Assembly: GCA_029891345.1 (NCBI GenBank)
Contig: CM057000.1
Span: 127,819,338-127,883,337, forward strand
Source of the DNA: Dryococelus australis
Lineage: Eukaryota; Arthropoda; Insecta; Phasmatodea; Phasmatidae
DNA: 64,000 nt
Reading direction: 5' to 3'
Shown: positions 33,496 to 44,705 of the stretch, in pieces
Position numbering within the stretch: the stretch's first letter is position 1
Layout of the letters: every line of letters starts with the position of its first letter
Notes under the pieces: model-generated
Seen by the model: only the letters and a program-made list of their open reading frames with translations
Told to the model about the DNA's origin: nothing
The model's database searches: none
Translations under genes and position numbers: made by a program

Positions 33496-34002
33496 ATAAC
33501 TCGAGGGAAGGCGTCCCGGTGTATGTAGTCGCTTCGATGACGTATCGGGTGGAGACATAGACTGATAAGTCTCACAACCCTTCGTGAGTGAGTGGAGAGA
33601 TTTGGACGGCTCTTAATATCGAGGTCTTGGGAGCCGAATAACTCTTCGTACTGAGCAAGGAGTTATAACTCGAGGGAAGGCGTCCTGGTGCATGTAGTCG
33701 CTTCGATGACGTATCGGGTGGAGAGATAGACTGATAAGTCTCACAACCCTTCGTGAGTGAGTGGAGAGATTTGGACGGCTCTTAATATCGAGGTCTTGGG
33801 AGCCGAATAACTCTTCGTACTGAGCAAGGAGTTATAACTCGAGGGAAGGCGTCCTGGTGCATGTAGTCGCTTCGATGACGTATCGGGTGGAGAGATAGAC
33901 TGATAAGTCTCACAACCCTTCGTGAGTGAGTGGAGAGATTCGGACGGCTCTTAATATCGAGGTCTTGGGAGCCGAGTAACTCTTCGTAGTAAGCAAGGAG
34001 TT
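33496..34002. repeat. 169-bp tandem repeat, three units
   Basis: ATAACTCGAGGGAAGGCGTC starts at 33496, 33665 and 33834, and the word ATAAC recurs at 34003, so the unit is exactly 169 bp three times. Only a handful of differences separate the units (for example CCCGGTGTATG against CCTGGTGCATG), so the duplication is recent or homogenised. Each unit contains the 3' tail of SINE family D (GAGTGAGTGGAGAGATTTGG..GGGAGCCGA, about 60 bp, minus sense). Confidence 0.9.
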
Positions 34003-34812
34003 ATAACCAGCAAACTCCGAATTATTTTTTTCGATGTATATTATGAGATTCATACGATATTGCAAACTAGAAATGCAATTAAATTTTAAATATTATATTA
34101 ATTTCAAGAACCTAGAGAGTTATACATAAACAGGATGTATCTAAGTTCAACCGACAAACTTCGGATGTAGGTTAATCACGACAGAATAAGTTCAAAACTA
34201 TATACGACCTATTGTCTAAACTGAATACTAAGGGGGGGACACATCTTTGAAGGTGGTCCTAGAACACTTGCTTTTTTTTCCCCCAAGTATTAGGGACAAT
34301 ATTTAAGATGGAACACCAATTATCTGGATAATGGTTAAGTGAATAAAGATCTTCAAACACCACTACAATTGTCGCTGTCATCAAATTATTTAATGTAAAT
34401 AGCCACTTTAACTACCCTTATTTCGAACTAGCAACCATGTCGCGGTATCATAGTCTGTATTTAAAGGATGAATTATTAATTTTCATGTCAAAATTACTAG
34501 AAATTTCTCCTTATGTAAGTGCCATAGACCTCGAGTAATTTTGTTTCACTTTCAAAATAATATTTACCAGCACTTGGCAGGTGAGGCTCGCACAATACCC
34601 AATAATACACTGTTGCTGCTATTAAAGGGAGGGGAAGATTCCAGAGAGAAGTACATTACAGTGGTAATGTAAAAAAAAAAAATTTCTTCTACTACAACAT
34701 CGAAAACGTGTACGTCCCTTAACTTTAGGCAATTTCTCGTACATATGTTTTCACCTTTTTTTCGTGATTAACCTACATCCAAAGTTTATCGGTCGAATTA
34801 GGTACATCTTAT
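34003..34812. other. Unannotated AT-rich sequence
   Basis: No gene recognised. Near 34150-34170 ACCGACAAACTTCGGATGTA and near 34770-34795 ACATCCAAAGTTTATCGG are imperfect inverted copies about 600 bp apart. They may be the ends of another unrecognised element. Confidence 0.35.
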
Positions 34813-35237
34813 AGGTTCTTCTCAACTAACTCAGCACTTTTTAAATCATCCTTTGAAAAGTGTAATAGCCCCCACCGGCATGTGTTTCAACCGACACACT
34901 ACACTGACTAGCAAGCGCTCAGTAAGGTTGGTAACGACAGAAGCAAAGTAGTGCTATGTCTTCATGTTGAATTATAATGTCAATTAAACATCTGTGAATA
35001 AAGACTATATTCATATTTGCTTTAAGTTTTTTTTATGCATGTTAGTGTAACAGCTGACAAATTTGTAAACTATTTCCTTTTATAATAATTTTACAGTTTC
35101 ACTTGACCGGCGCATGAATAAAGAGGTCAGGCTAATAAGATTATTCGCTTTACATATGGTGGAAGAATACACAATGAGTGTAGAAGTAGATCTTTAGCGA
35201 CGAATTTTAAAATTGCTCAGTTTAAAGTAATCAGCCT
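34813..35237 (+). mobile_element. Family A inverted-repeat element, diverged
   Basis: GGTTCTTCTCAACTAACTCA start and TTAAAGTAATCAGCCT end. The interior is regular: GTAAGGTTGGTAACGACAG, TTCACTTGACCGGCGCATG and GGTGGAAGAATACACAA. The terminal repeats are more worn than in other copies. Confidence 0.7.
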
Positions 35238-36476
35238 CTACCTTTATGGTATCTTCTTGCATGTAGCTCCTCACGGGAACTTTGGATAATATATAACTAT
35301 GTTACGCTTTATCATCAGGTTATTCGAGTTTTTTTCAATAAAATTGGCATTTCGCATGATTATACAAAAAAACGAACTAATACGATTCGGTAAATCACTT
35401 AAAGTCTTATTACAATCTCCGAGCTCCCACATATTTCAAGAAAAATAATTGTTTGAGTATAATAGAAACATAAGATGTTAATGATAAACAATATAACGAT
35501 AATAAGGAAATTAATATTGAAAGAGTTCAAGTGCAAAATAATTAAGTAATGGTCTTAATGACGGGGAACCTGCATACACACAAAAGCAATATAAAAAAAG
35601 TTACAGAAGTCAGTACTTATTTCAGCTTGCCCTCTTGGCTGAAACTCCTCAGAGAACCAGAGAGGTATTGTACACATTATCGTGTTCCACTCCATTAATT
35701 CGAAAAATGAATATAACGAGAATGTTTTAATTGGTCGTTACACAATGAGTTTAAAATATAGGAAATGATTATTCAAAAAAGTTTTGTAATAACCAGAAGA
35801 ATGTTTTGTTTTCCTCTAGCTAGCCAAGAAAACGTCATTAACTCCGTCGTAAATTTCTAATGTCAGGTACGTTGGAAACGTCCGCAGAATACTCGGGCCG
35901 TTTAATTAAGCAGCAAATATTTTCAAGTCTTTGCAATCGGAATGTTCTTTCATCTCTACTTCCCGGCCTTCTTATTTTTCGAACTGTAGCAGTAAATATT
36001 TAAGGCGATAATGCATTTTATAAATTAATAAAGTGGAATTCCGAAGAGGCACCTCTGTGAGGAGGGGCTAATTATATTTCTTCACCGTTCTTCGTAAAAG
36101 CTGTTTTCGTCTGAACTGCCGGCGGGGCTGTGATTAGATTATTCGCACTGCCAGATAGCGCCAGCCACTTAATTGGCTGACAGGAAGCGAAGACAGTTTA
36201 ACAACTCTCCACGGCAGGAAATAAAAACAAATTAAGTAAGAAGTTTTACGTATTTTTTCAACAAAAACAGCGAAGGCTCCAAGAACCTAAAAGTGGTACA
36301 ATTGTGGTTTCCATAGTCGCTTATTAAATTATATACACGACGTTGACTAAAACCTAGGTGGGTGAAATTTAGGTCGGGTTTGAACAGATAAGCATTGTCG
36401 CTCAAAAAAAAAAAAAAAAAAAAAAAACAGTTTTTAAAAATATTGTTTTTTTTTTTCTTACCTGTACGCGGTTTAC
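35238..36476. other. Unannotated sequence
   Basis: No gene recognised. 36040-36200 is less AT-rich and free of repeats. A 25-bp A run at 36402-36426 and a T run precede the SINE at 36477. Confidence 0.4.
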
Positions 36477-36735
36477 GAGTGAGTGAAGAGATTTGGGCGG
36501 CTCTTAACAGCGAGGTCTTGAGAGCCGATGAAGGTGATTGAAGTGAATATGGAGCAGCGCTGGGGTGGGAGGAGGGAGGCGGGGGAAACAGGAGATCCCC
36601 GAGAAAACTCGCCGACCAGCGGTATCATCCGGCACGATTCCCACATGCGAAGGTCCGGTGACCCAACCGGGGATTGAGCCCGGTTCGCCTTGGTGGGAGG
36701 CGAGGAGGCTAACCGCTCAGCCACCGCGGCCCCGC
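36477..36735 (-). mobile_element. SINE family D, copy 3
   Basis: The best-preserved copy. On the minus strand: GCGGTGGCTGAGCGGTTAGC (A-box region), GGCGAACCGGGCTCAATCCC (B box), CGCATGTGGGAATCGTGCCG, a proline-codon-like GGGATCTCC stretch, CTCTCAAGACCTCGCTGTTA and TCTCTTCACTCACTC at the end. About 259 bp. Overlapping open frames on both strands are the SINE itself. Confidence 0.9.
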
Positions 36736-37629
36736 GGTTTACAGTATTACGGTGTCAGATGCTGATACAATGCCCAGTTCAGACTATACGTTAGAAGTTT
36801 AATTTCATATGTTATTGTTGAAGAGGAGAACGCAGATGTTTATAATTAATATTATGCATTAAGGTGGCTTAATTTTATAAATACATTTTATGAAGTGTTC
36901 ACATACTAATGGGATTCAGTATTTTTTCCATCGTGGTTAGTACATGCAACTGCAAAGTTGAGCTTAGTATCTACAAAATCGCCAGGTGTAAAACAAGCTA
37001 AAATTATCCTTCCGACTAAGTTTAAAATGAAATACTATAACTAAAGGATTGTTATAAACGTTCTACCATAAATACATATACTTTCTTGCAGTACAAATAG
37101 AGTTCAAGTGATTCTGTCTAAATTTTTTTGTCATTTGTAAACCAAGATTTTGATAGATATACGCTTATGCTTCACGAGCTCTCATTTGTTACATTAATTA
37201 TTACTTACGGGTGAAGATTTCAAACCTAAGACAGGCAGAATAGACCTTAGTGTTAAAAGTTCCGCAGACATACTTACCCTATTCGTACTTCCGCTAAGCT
37301 GTTACCACTAAAGCCTCTTTCGCCAAATTATACCACATGTTATGAGAATTACTTCTCGGTGGCAAGGAAAAAACAGAAAACAGTTAAAATCATAATGTTT
37401 TCTTTTGTTTTGTTTCACGCCGCTTAAAAATAATGCAAATGCTCGATAGTAAATACCTTCCCATGATGCTAAGTACAAGAGAAGATATCACAATTTTCAA
37501 GATTGCCACAGAGTGTTGTTTCTAAGAGATGCCACGACGTACTGCTTGCCAAAGTCAAGTAAAATCCGAAAAATATGTTAAAAACTAGAACTTTCCTCTC
37601 CCCTATATCTCACTAATTTTTATAGACGC
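36736..37629. other. Unannotated AT-rich sequence
   Basis: No gene or shared repeat recognised. Confidence 0.4.
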
Positions 37630-37745
37630 AGCAAATTCAAGGTCGTGCGGACAGTTCGGATAAAATATGCACAAGCCGGTCACATGCAAACTAAAAAATT
37701 TCCTAGCTAACTATTTATTCGCCTGTAATAATAGTCAGCACTAAT
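37630..37745 (+). repeat. Dispersed repeat J, copy 2
   Basis: AAATTCAAGGTCGTGCGGAC and GTCACATGCAAACTAAAAAA align with 6046-6165. Class unknown. It lies about 90 bp before a SINE. Confidence 0.5.
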
Positions 37746-37833
37746 ACCAACGTTATCGAGGAAATGGCGCAAAGCAACAGAAAACATGTTACATTGCTTC
37801 TTGGTAGCAATAAGTTTATGTTGTGATACAGTA

Positions 37834-38094
37834 GAGTGGAGAGATATGGGCGGTTCGTAACATCGAGGTATTGAGAGCCGATGAGGGCGAAGTGAGGTGA
37901 GTACGGAGCAGCGCAGGAATGCATGTATGGGGGGAAACTGGAGATCCCCGAGAAAACCCGCCGAACCACCGGCATCGACCGGCACGATTCCCACATGCGA
38001 AAATCCGGGTGTGTCCCCGCCGGGAATCGAATCCGGTTTGCCTAGGTGGATGATGGGGAGTAGTATGGCCACTACACCAACAACACAGCCCCAT
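37834..38094 (-). mobile_element. SINE family D, copy 4
   Basis: Minus-strand SINE with B-box-like GGATTCGATTCCCGGCGGGG, CGCATGTGGGAATCGTGCCG and CGGCGGGTTTTCTCGGGGAT. The 5' head near 38050-38094 is altered (TTGTTGGTGTAGTGGCCATA) relative to copy 3 and may be a different tRNA-derived head. The 153-, 107- and 93-codon frames over it are non-genic. Confidence 0.85.
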
Positions 38095-38459
38095 CTTGTG
38101 AAACAGACTACCTTGCCCAAACCGCCCATCCCTGCCATTACGATGTCGGCCAGACGTGTTTCATTCATGAGAAATTTAGATAGCTTTTTGAAGCAGTGCT
38201 CCGTTTTGCTATACGACTAAATGTTTAAAAAATTTTCTATTTTTGTATAATTTTTTAATGTGCTATTTCTTAATGAGCGCGTTTTGCTTGAACAGGGATG
38301 CTAACAAGTTCTCCTTGTCACTGTAGCTACGTACTATTTTCCAAGTCACTTTATATATGAGACCATAACATTAACGAAATGATACGTTTACACAAATCAT
38401 GGGTGCCAGAACAGTTCATAACACTTTTCAAATGTTGTTCAGGTGCGAACTAGGTGACG

Positions 38460-38925
38460 GAAGAAAATGTTCAACAGTTTGGCAGTGGTAGCGAACAGCT
38501 TGTGCAGTAGGAAGAAAATGTTCAACAGTTTGGCAGTGGTAGCGAACAGCTTGTGCAGTAGGAAGAAAATGTTCAACAGTTTGGCAGTGGTAGCGAACAG
38601 CTTGTGCAGTAGGAAGAAAATGGTCAACAGTTTGGCAGTGGTAGCGAACAGCTTGTGCAGTAGGAAGAAAATGGTCAACAGTTTGGCAGTGGTAGCGAAC
38701 AGCTTGTGCAGTAGGAAGAAAATGGTCAACAGTTTGGCAGTGGTAGCGAACAGCTTGTGCAGTAGGAAGAAAATGTTCAACAGTTTGGCAGTGGTAGCGA
38801 ACAGCTTGTGCAGTAGGAAGAAAATGTTCAACAGTTTGGCAGTGGTAGCGAACAGCTTGTGCAGTAGGAAGAAAATGGTCAACAGTTTGGCAGTGGTAGC
38901 GAACAGCTTGTGCAGTAGGAAGAAT
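38460..38925. repeat. 51-bp minisatellite, nine units
   Basis: The unit AATGTTCAACAGTTTGGCAG..GCAGTAGGAAGAA is 51 bp and occurs nine times almost without change. The only regular variant is T or G in ATGTTC/ATGGTC, in the order T T T G G G T T G. Because 51 is divisible by three, frames without a stop stay open through all units. A plus frame (38467-39141, repeating MFNSLAVVANSLCSRKK) and two minus frames (38428-38928 and 38439-38882) are open. No similarity is recognised, and the plus frame runs on into the GA microsatellite, so this is treated as a minisatellite and not a gene. Confidence 0.9.
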
Positions 38926-38985
38926 CAAATGAGGTTTGCACAGTCCGTAACGAGAAACGCGATCCTGTCCTTTTTTTTTAGGAAG

Positions 38986-38987
<2 letters not shown>

Positions 38988-39025
<38 letters not shown>

Positions 39026-39034
39026 GGGAGAGAG
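38988..39034. repeat. (GA)n microsatellite
   Basis: GA run with a few GGGA interruptions. It is read as an Arg-Glu repeat by the frame that continues from the minisatellite. Confidence 0.9.
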
Positions 39035-39496
39035 AAGTGCAGAGAAGTGATTTTTGTTTGGTTCCTTTGCTTTTATTTTCTCTGTCGCCTTCAATATCCC
39101 CTTTCTACTACTCTCTTTGTCATGAATCGAACTGCAGATAATAGGATCAGCTGGGATACGAGGCCACACAATACCTGCACGGTTATAAAACGTGGAAAGC
39201 GGGGGAAGGACTGCACACGCTGTGCTACCATCCGACGTATTCTCAAAGTTCAAAGTTTCTTCTCGAAGTGGGTTTTATAAAAAAAAAAAAAAAAAGTCAC
39301 GTTACGTCGTAAGTCGCTAAGACACCTGGCACTTCCTTTAAAAAAAAAACTGATGTATGTGTATGTTTTTAGTTGTGCAAATCGTTTATACTCTCTCTGC
39401 AATACATATGCTTAAGATCAACCACCAGCAGTAGCCTTTTAGCGTGAATGCGTCTTCGAAATCAAACCGACGCATGGGACACCAGGACGATAATAG

Positions 39497-39914
39497 CAGG
39501 TTCACGATAAAGTGAGCACTACTAAAATCAATTTTAGAAAAATGCCAATGCCCCTACGTGCATATATTTTAACGGGCGCAACTGAGTTATGTGCGCCCAG
39601 TAAAGTTGGTAACAATGAATGGAAAGCAGTTAAATTTATAAACTCCCAATAAAAAGTCTCAAATAACCATTTGTGATACCTTAAATAATTTATTTCGCTT
39701 TGTGTTTTTCTGATGCATCGAATTGTAAACAATGAGCAGATTTGAAAAATATTAATGTTTCTAATAATTCCACAGATTCAATTGTCCGACGCATGAATAA
39801 ATTGATGAGGCACGTGGCAAGGTTAATTTTCCATGAGGAAAAAGAATAAACAACGTGCATACAAGTAGATCTTAAGCAGGGCTTTCAAAAGCGCTCATTT
39901 TACCGTGAACAGCT
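39497..39914 (+). mobile_element. Family A inverted-repeat element
   Basis: Starts CAGGTTCACGATAAAGTGAG and ends CATTTTACCGTGAACAGCTT. Landmarks are CAGTAAAGTTGGTAACAATG, TCTTAAGCAGGGCTTTC and a GACGCATGAATAAA block. Non-coding. Confidence 0.8.
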
Positions 39915-40842
39915 TATACCGGGGATGTAGCATTCCCATAGTGATTCGTTCCGATACTTCGAGGTCGTCTCTCAAATCGACAGTGTGCTCACTCTCACTG
40001 GCCACTCTCACTCTGGCACACTCTGGCTCACTTTAGCGAATTGAGACTTGTGCCCTCTGCAAGCCTTTGCCATTATTTCGCTGACAGATAAAGTAATAAA
40101 TAGTGAGAAAAAATTAATGTCCTTTCGCTTTCCTCGAATAAATAATCAGAATTTTATGAAATAGTAACTTCTTTAATTTGTTACATTTTTGCATGATTAC
40201 AGCCATAATTATGCGCAAATCACAGTATTTAATAAAAAGCACACAATTAACCTAAATGAAACGTGGACGAAATATCATCATAATTTATGTTCCATATCAA
40301 ACGGAATATTGCTGTTATTGCATATTTAACAATCGCAATGATTAAGTCAAGTCAATAAAATATTTCTAACACTGCTTTAGAAACAACATAATATATGACT
40401 GGATAATAGAGGTTAGATTTGAAAACAACATGGCTGCCAGAGAGGGCGCGAAAGTGAGACTCAAGTGTACATCGTCGTTTACTCTCCCTCTCGCGCTTTC
40501 TCCTCGGAGTTGGGACAGCAAAGAGGACTCTCTGTGACGTCAAGAGTGAGCGAGAGAGTACTCTCTCGGCCAATTTGGACACGGTCTTAACTTCATGACC
40601 AGTAAAACTGTTTTAATAAATGTTGTCTCGTTCGATCCTGTGTTGGGCTCCGATACGAGAACGACCTTAGCTTGGCGCAGCGGCATGCACGAGGCAGAGG
40701 TGTGGGCCCGCGGCGACTGGCGGCCATTTTGGCGTAGGCGAAAAATTTCCGGGCTGAATATCTCGCTACTCCGATTTGATAGCGTGTTGATTTTGGTGGC
40801 GAACGAAAAATCTCGTCCATTTTTGTCGGTTTAAGCCATCTA
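39915..40842. other. Unannotated sequence
   Basis: Short CACTCTCACT-type repeats near 39995-40035. 40435-40800 is GC-richer and contains frames on both strands at 40593-40834. None is recognised. Confidence 0.35.
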
Positions 40843-41658
40843 AGCCCTGTTTAAGATCTACTTGTACGCAGATTGTGTATTCTTCCGCCACGTATAAAAT
40901 CAACATTGCCATGAGCCTGGTCGCTTGATTCATGTACCGGTCAGGTAAAACTGTGTAATTATTAGAAAAGTAAGTATTTTACAAATTTTATAATCCTGAT
41001 ATTTATATGAATAAAAACGACAGGAAGCAAAATGAATTGTTTAACTGACCACGAATGTTTACCCAAAGGCTGTTCACGATAAAGTGAACATTTTTTAAAT
41101 CAACCTTAGAAAAATCACTGTTCATACCTGCATATATTTTAACGGCCACACTAAGTGACATACGTCCAGCAAAGTTGGCAACGAGGGAGGGAAAGTAGTT
41201 CCATATCTTAACGTCGAATAAGAAGTGTTTGGTAACCATTTGTGATAACTTAAATTATATCTTTCGCTCTCTGTTTTTTTTTTTTAATTCATCGAAGCGC
41301 AATAATTACCAGATTTATAACATATTTATTTTTTCTAATATTTCCACAGTGCCACCTGACCGACATATGAATAAAGTGATGAGGTCCATGGCAATGTTAA
41401 TTTTACATAAGGTGGAAGAATACAGAACGTGCTTACAAGTAGATCTTCAGCACGGCTTTCAAAAGTGCTCACTTTATCGTGAACAGCCTATAACAAATTT
41501 AATTCAATGTTAAGGCAATGAAATACTTTCCCTCCATTGTTACCAACTTTACTAGGCACATGGCACTCCATGTGTCTCTTATAGCAGACGCAGGTTGCGG
41601 CAGTAACATTTTTTCAACGGTTGATTTAAAAAGTGCTCACTTTACCTTGACCAGCCTA
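40843..41658 (-). mobile_element. Family A element, reverse, split by another A
   Basis: 40843-41066 is the 3' part of family A in reverse (AAGCCCTGTTTAAGATCTAC, AACATTGCCATGAGCCTGG, TACCGGTCAGGTAAAACTG). 41489-41658 is the 5' part in reverse (CATTGTTACCAACTTTACTA, AAAAAGTGCTCACTTTACC). The two parts join correctly if the complete forward copy at 41068-41488 is removed. The outer ~30 bp at the left is missing. Confidence 0.75.
41068..41488 (+). mobile_element. Family A element nested in a reverse A
   Basis: Complete 421-bp copy, starting GGCTGTTCACGATAAAGTGA and ending CACTTTATCGTGAACAGCC. AA lies on its left and TATAAC on its right. It inserted into the older reverse copy, so family A transposed in at least two episodes here. 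Confidence 0.85.
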
Positions 41659-41817
41659 TATGCATTTCGTTACTTTTACTTCACCGGGAAGGAACATTGC
41701 CAGCTAATGCAGACGTTCGCCTAAAGCCCTCGCCTGTATTGACACGGTCACACCGCGGTGTTATCCCCTCTCCATCATCGTGCTCTCATCTCCGAATCCG
41801 AACATAGTGGGCCTCTC

Positions 41818-42530
41818 TATAGACAATTACTTCCAACTTTTCTGAGGCCCTGCTAAAGTTCTACTTACGGGATATCCCTCCGCCTCACACAAACGAAGCT
41901 TATCCGTGCCCACAAATCAACATCAAAGGGACAACGCACCGCGTCCGTGCGCACTCATCGTAATGATATTTTGCATAAGAACTATTTCTTGCAAGGCGTT
42001 ACCAACACAATTTTTTCCTCACTGTTTTTGTCTACATCAATTATTAGGGATAGGAACATTTCGCGTGTTCATTTCAGGACAAGATAGACTTCAAAAACGT
42101 GTACACTGAAGTTGAATGTGTAATTGGATCGCAGTTTATTAGACACGCCCTGGACGACTCTGAGCCAATAGCAGACGTGCAAGGAAACAATTAGTGAACT
42201 CCGTACTGCCAGGTGAAGTAACACTGGCGTATTTAAGGGGCAGCAGCCAATTAACTAACATCTGAGGCTCGAGTATACATAGGACTGTGGAGTCTAGCCT
42301 ACAGGTCAATAAACTCGCGAATTTTTCCAATCCCCTGTCAATTATAAATGAAATATTATAATTTACTGAGAAAATATAAATAAAATCCCAATCTAACCGA
42401 AAGTGAGGTGCTTTATTGTTAGCACAAGTATAAAACGCCTGTGACACATACCATAATTAGGAGAGAGCAAAACACGTCATGCATGGTGTAATTTTTAAAA
42501 TGTTTGACTCTAAAAGTGTGAATAAATGCC
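41818..42530 (-). mobile_element. Family B element, reverse, split by a C element
   Basis: 41818-42044 matches the 3' part of family B in reverse (CTGAGGCCCTGCTAAAGTTC, GGATATCCCTCCGCC, TCCGTGCGCACTCATCG). 42346-42530 continues it (ATAAATGAAATATTATAATT, AGCACAAGTATAAAACGCCT). The outer end near 42530 is worn. Removing the C element with one copy of its target duplication restores the family B reading. Confidence 0.75.
42045..42337 (+). mobile_element. Family C hAT-like MITE with exact target duplication
   Basis: Starts TAGGGATAGGAACATTTCGC and ends CGCGAATTTTTCCAATCCCC followed by TG. The octamer TCAATTAT flanks it exactly on both sides (42037-42044 and 42338-42345). An 8-bp duplication plus terminal repeats starting YAGGGAT points to the hAT superfamily. 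293 bp, non-coding. It inserted in a family B element. Confidence 0.85.
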
Positions 42531-42629
42531 TGAAAGTCACGTTCGGCCTTAAGGAGAATAGTGTACGCAAACCGTATATTTATATAATTTTTGTCATAAC
42601 TGGTTTTACAGTGGATTTTTTTTTTAATG

Positions 42630-42841
42630 TTTGGCTCGACAGGACGTAAATAACACTTTTGAGCACCTTCTTATATTGTTACAAACTCGCTGTGTTCATT
42701 ATTCTCGAAGCACTGATTGAAGATAAGAAAACGAAAATTCTTTCTTTTCTTCTGTCAGTGCTTCGAGAATAATGACGGAAGTGAATATCAAACAACGTAA
42801 AAAGGCGTTGAAAAATATTATTTGCATCTTGTCGAGACAAA
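42630..42841. repeat. Long foldback (hairpin) element
   Basis: A perfect 20-bp inverted repeat (CATTATTCTCGAAGCACTGA at 42697-42716 and its complement at 42755-42774) encloses a 38-nt loop. The loop is itself partly paired, AGATAAGAAAA with TTTTCTTCT. The arms extend outward imperfectly to GGCTCGACAGGACGTAAAT and its counterpart ATTTGCATCTTGTCGAGAC, giving arms of about 85 bp. As RNA it would form a long hairpin. It could be a MITE or a small-RNA source; only the structure is seen. Confidence 0.7.
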
Positions 42842-43007
42842 TATTTCGACAGCCCCTTTGGAAAACGACGTATATCGAAAATCGGGCAATTACATTGCTT
42901 TCATGCACCATTCCACTTTAAGGAATAACTGCGACAGCGAATGAAAATAAAATAAGCAAGCTTCACAGGTGTTCTCATTCCTCAGGGTTTTAAGCGGTGA
43001 CCAAAGG

Positions 43008-43410
43008 TGGTTGATGATAAAGTTATCATTTTGAAACCAACTGTGGAAAAAAGTCACTATCCCCCGCCTACATATATTTTAACGGGCACAGTGAGTGACA
43101 TGCGCCCAGTAAAGTTGGTAACGATGGATGGATCGTAGTTCAATATTGTAATGTCCTAATGTAAAGTGTTAGGTAACCATTTGCGATATTTAAAATTATT
43201 TATTTCGCTTTGTGTTCTTTAATGCATCAATGTGTAAAAATTAGCAGATTTATAAAATGTGTATTTTTGAAAATAATTTCACAGTTTCACTTGGCTGACG
43301 CAAAAATTAACGTGACGAGGTCCATGGCAATGTAAACTTTACATAAGGCGGAATAATACACAGCCTACTTACAAGGAGATCTCAAGCAGAGCTTTTTATC
43401 GCGAACTGCC
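43008..43410 (+). mobile_element. Family A inverted-repeat element
   Basis: GGTTGATGATAAAGTTATCA start, interior CAGTAAAGTTGGTAACGATG and TTCACTTGGCTGACGC, end TTTTATCGCGAACTGCC. The GCTTTC..CTCA part of the right end is shortened. Confidence 0.7.
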
Positions 43411-44705
43411 TATGGTAAATCGTACTTAACGGGTTTGACACCGGAAGATATTTACAATAAAAGATATACCTTCTTTCTTGAAATTCGTCGAGTCTATGAT
43501 TACATGGATGTAAGAGAGACAAATTAATATTTTAACGGATCCGAATAAATTTGCATACGTATTCGAAAACATCGCTACACATTTTCTGTTGCGGTTTTCA
43601 ATAATGGCAAAATTTGTTGCGTCGTTTGCTAGAACAAAAAAAAAAAAAAAAAAAAAAAAATTGCTGACCTGTTGGTGTTTATTCGTAATCCGTGTTCGAA
43701 ATGTGAACGCGAGAGGTTTGTTCTGAAATGTCCTTCACCTCGAGAAAGGATTTATTGCATGGACGCGGCATAATTTTTCATGCTCTGAAAGCATATCTGG
43801 GAACGAACGACAACAGGAAGTCTCTGAGGGCAATTCGTGCACTAATAAAAAACGTGTGTGAATAGGCCGCGTGGGAATGACCTAGTAGAGAAGGAAGGAG
43901 ACGCCCCTACCAACTGCGTCATAAAAATTAACTGTGATGTCCTATCGCTCAGCGCAGTGTTGCCAACTCGTGGGTCCCCCCCCCCTCACACCTTTTTTTA
44001 TAGAGGTGAATCGCTTATCACGAGGGAAATTTAGTGGCAAAAATGTTCAGTAAATTTTTCAGAGGGAAATGGATATTTTAAATTTTAACAGTAATAAATT
44101 TGCAGTTCAATTGTTAGCAACAACGGTTACAAAAACAACAGCTGAACATTGTTTGTCTTTGTTGCCTTCAGTAAGAACCATAATATCCAACAAATTATCA
44201 TTACAGCATGTAAATACTTTTGGTAATTGGATGATAATTAACAATTAGATAAAATATATGTTGCACTAGTTTCATCCCTCTTAATAAATGTTGAAGGAAT
44301 TAATATGTCTGTAGACGACGAAGATTCATAGCTCTGTGTTCACGAACGATACACTTGTGGGGAAACTGTAATTTGCAAATATAAATCCACTACACTGAGT
44401 TGTGGCGCAGGAGTAAATGGGATAAATAATTTTAAGTCAATCATATTTCATTCTATCGACGGTACTTATATTTTGAATGTATTTTACGTAATTCAGTATA
44501 GGCCTACATTGTTTCTAAAGAATCATCCCCTGCGTGCTTTGATACACGTATTAAATTACAATGAAAAGCTGCTTCTCAAAAAATTGATTTTTTTTTACAC
44601 GATTTTCATGAGATTAAGGGGGTTTGTGTTACATGGGCGCCTGGGGGTCCTTTTCAGCTTATATCCAGGGGGTTCGCAAGTTAAATTAATATATTTTTCC
44701 TTTCA
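43411..44705. other. Unannotated AT-rich sequence
   Basis: Contains an A run of about 26 bp (43635-43660) and a C run near 43978. No gene recognised. Confidence 0.4.

Noticed and set aside
33496-34002. CRISPR-like array
   Set aside because: Units are 169 bp head to tail without spacers, in eukaryotic DNA.
37707-38168. 153-codon minus frame and overlapping frames
   Set aside because: They lie on SINE D copy 4; the same translations recur at other SINE copies.
38467-39141. 224-codon open frame as a repetitive protein gene
   Set aside because: The frame is open only because the 51-bp unit is divisible by three, minus frames are open too, and it runs into a GA microsatellite. No homology is recognised.
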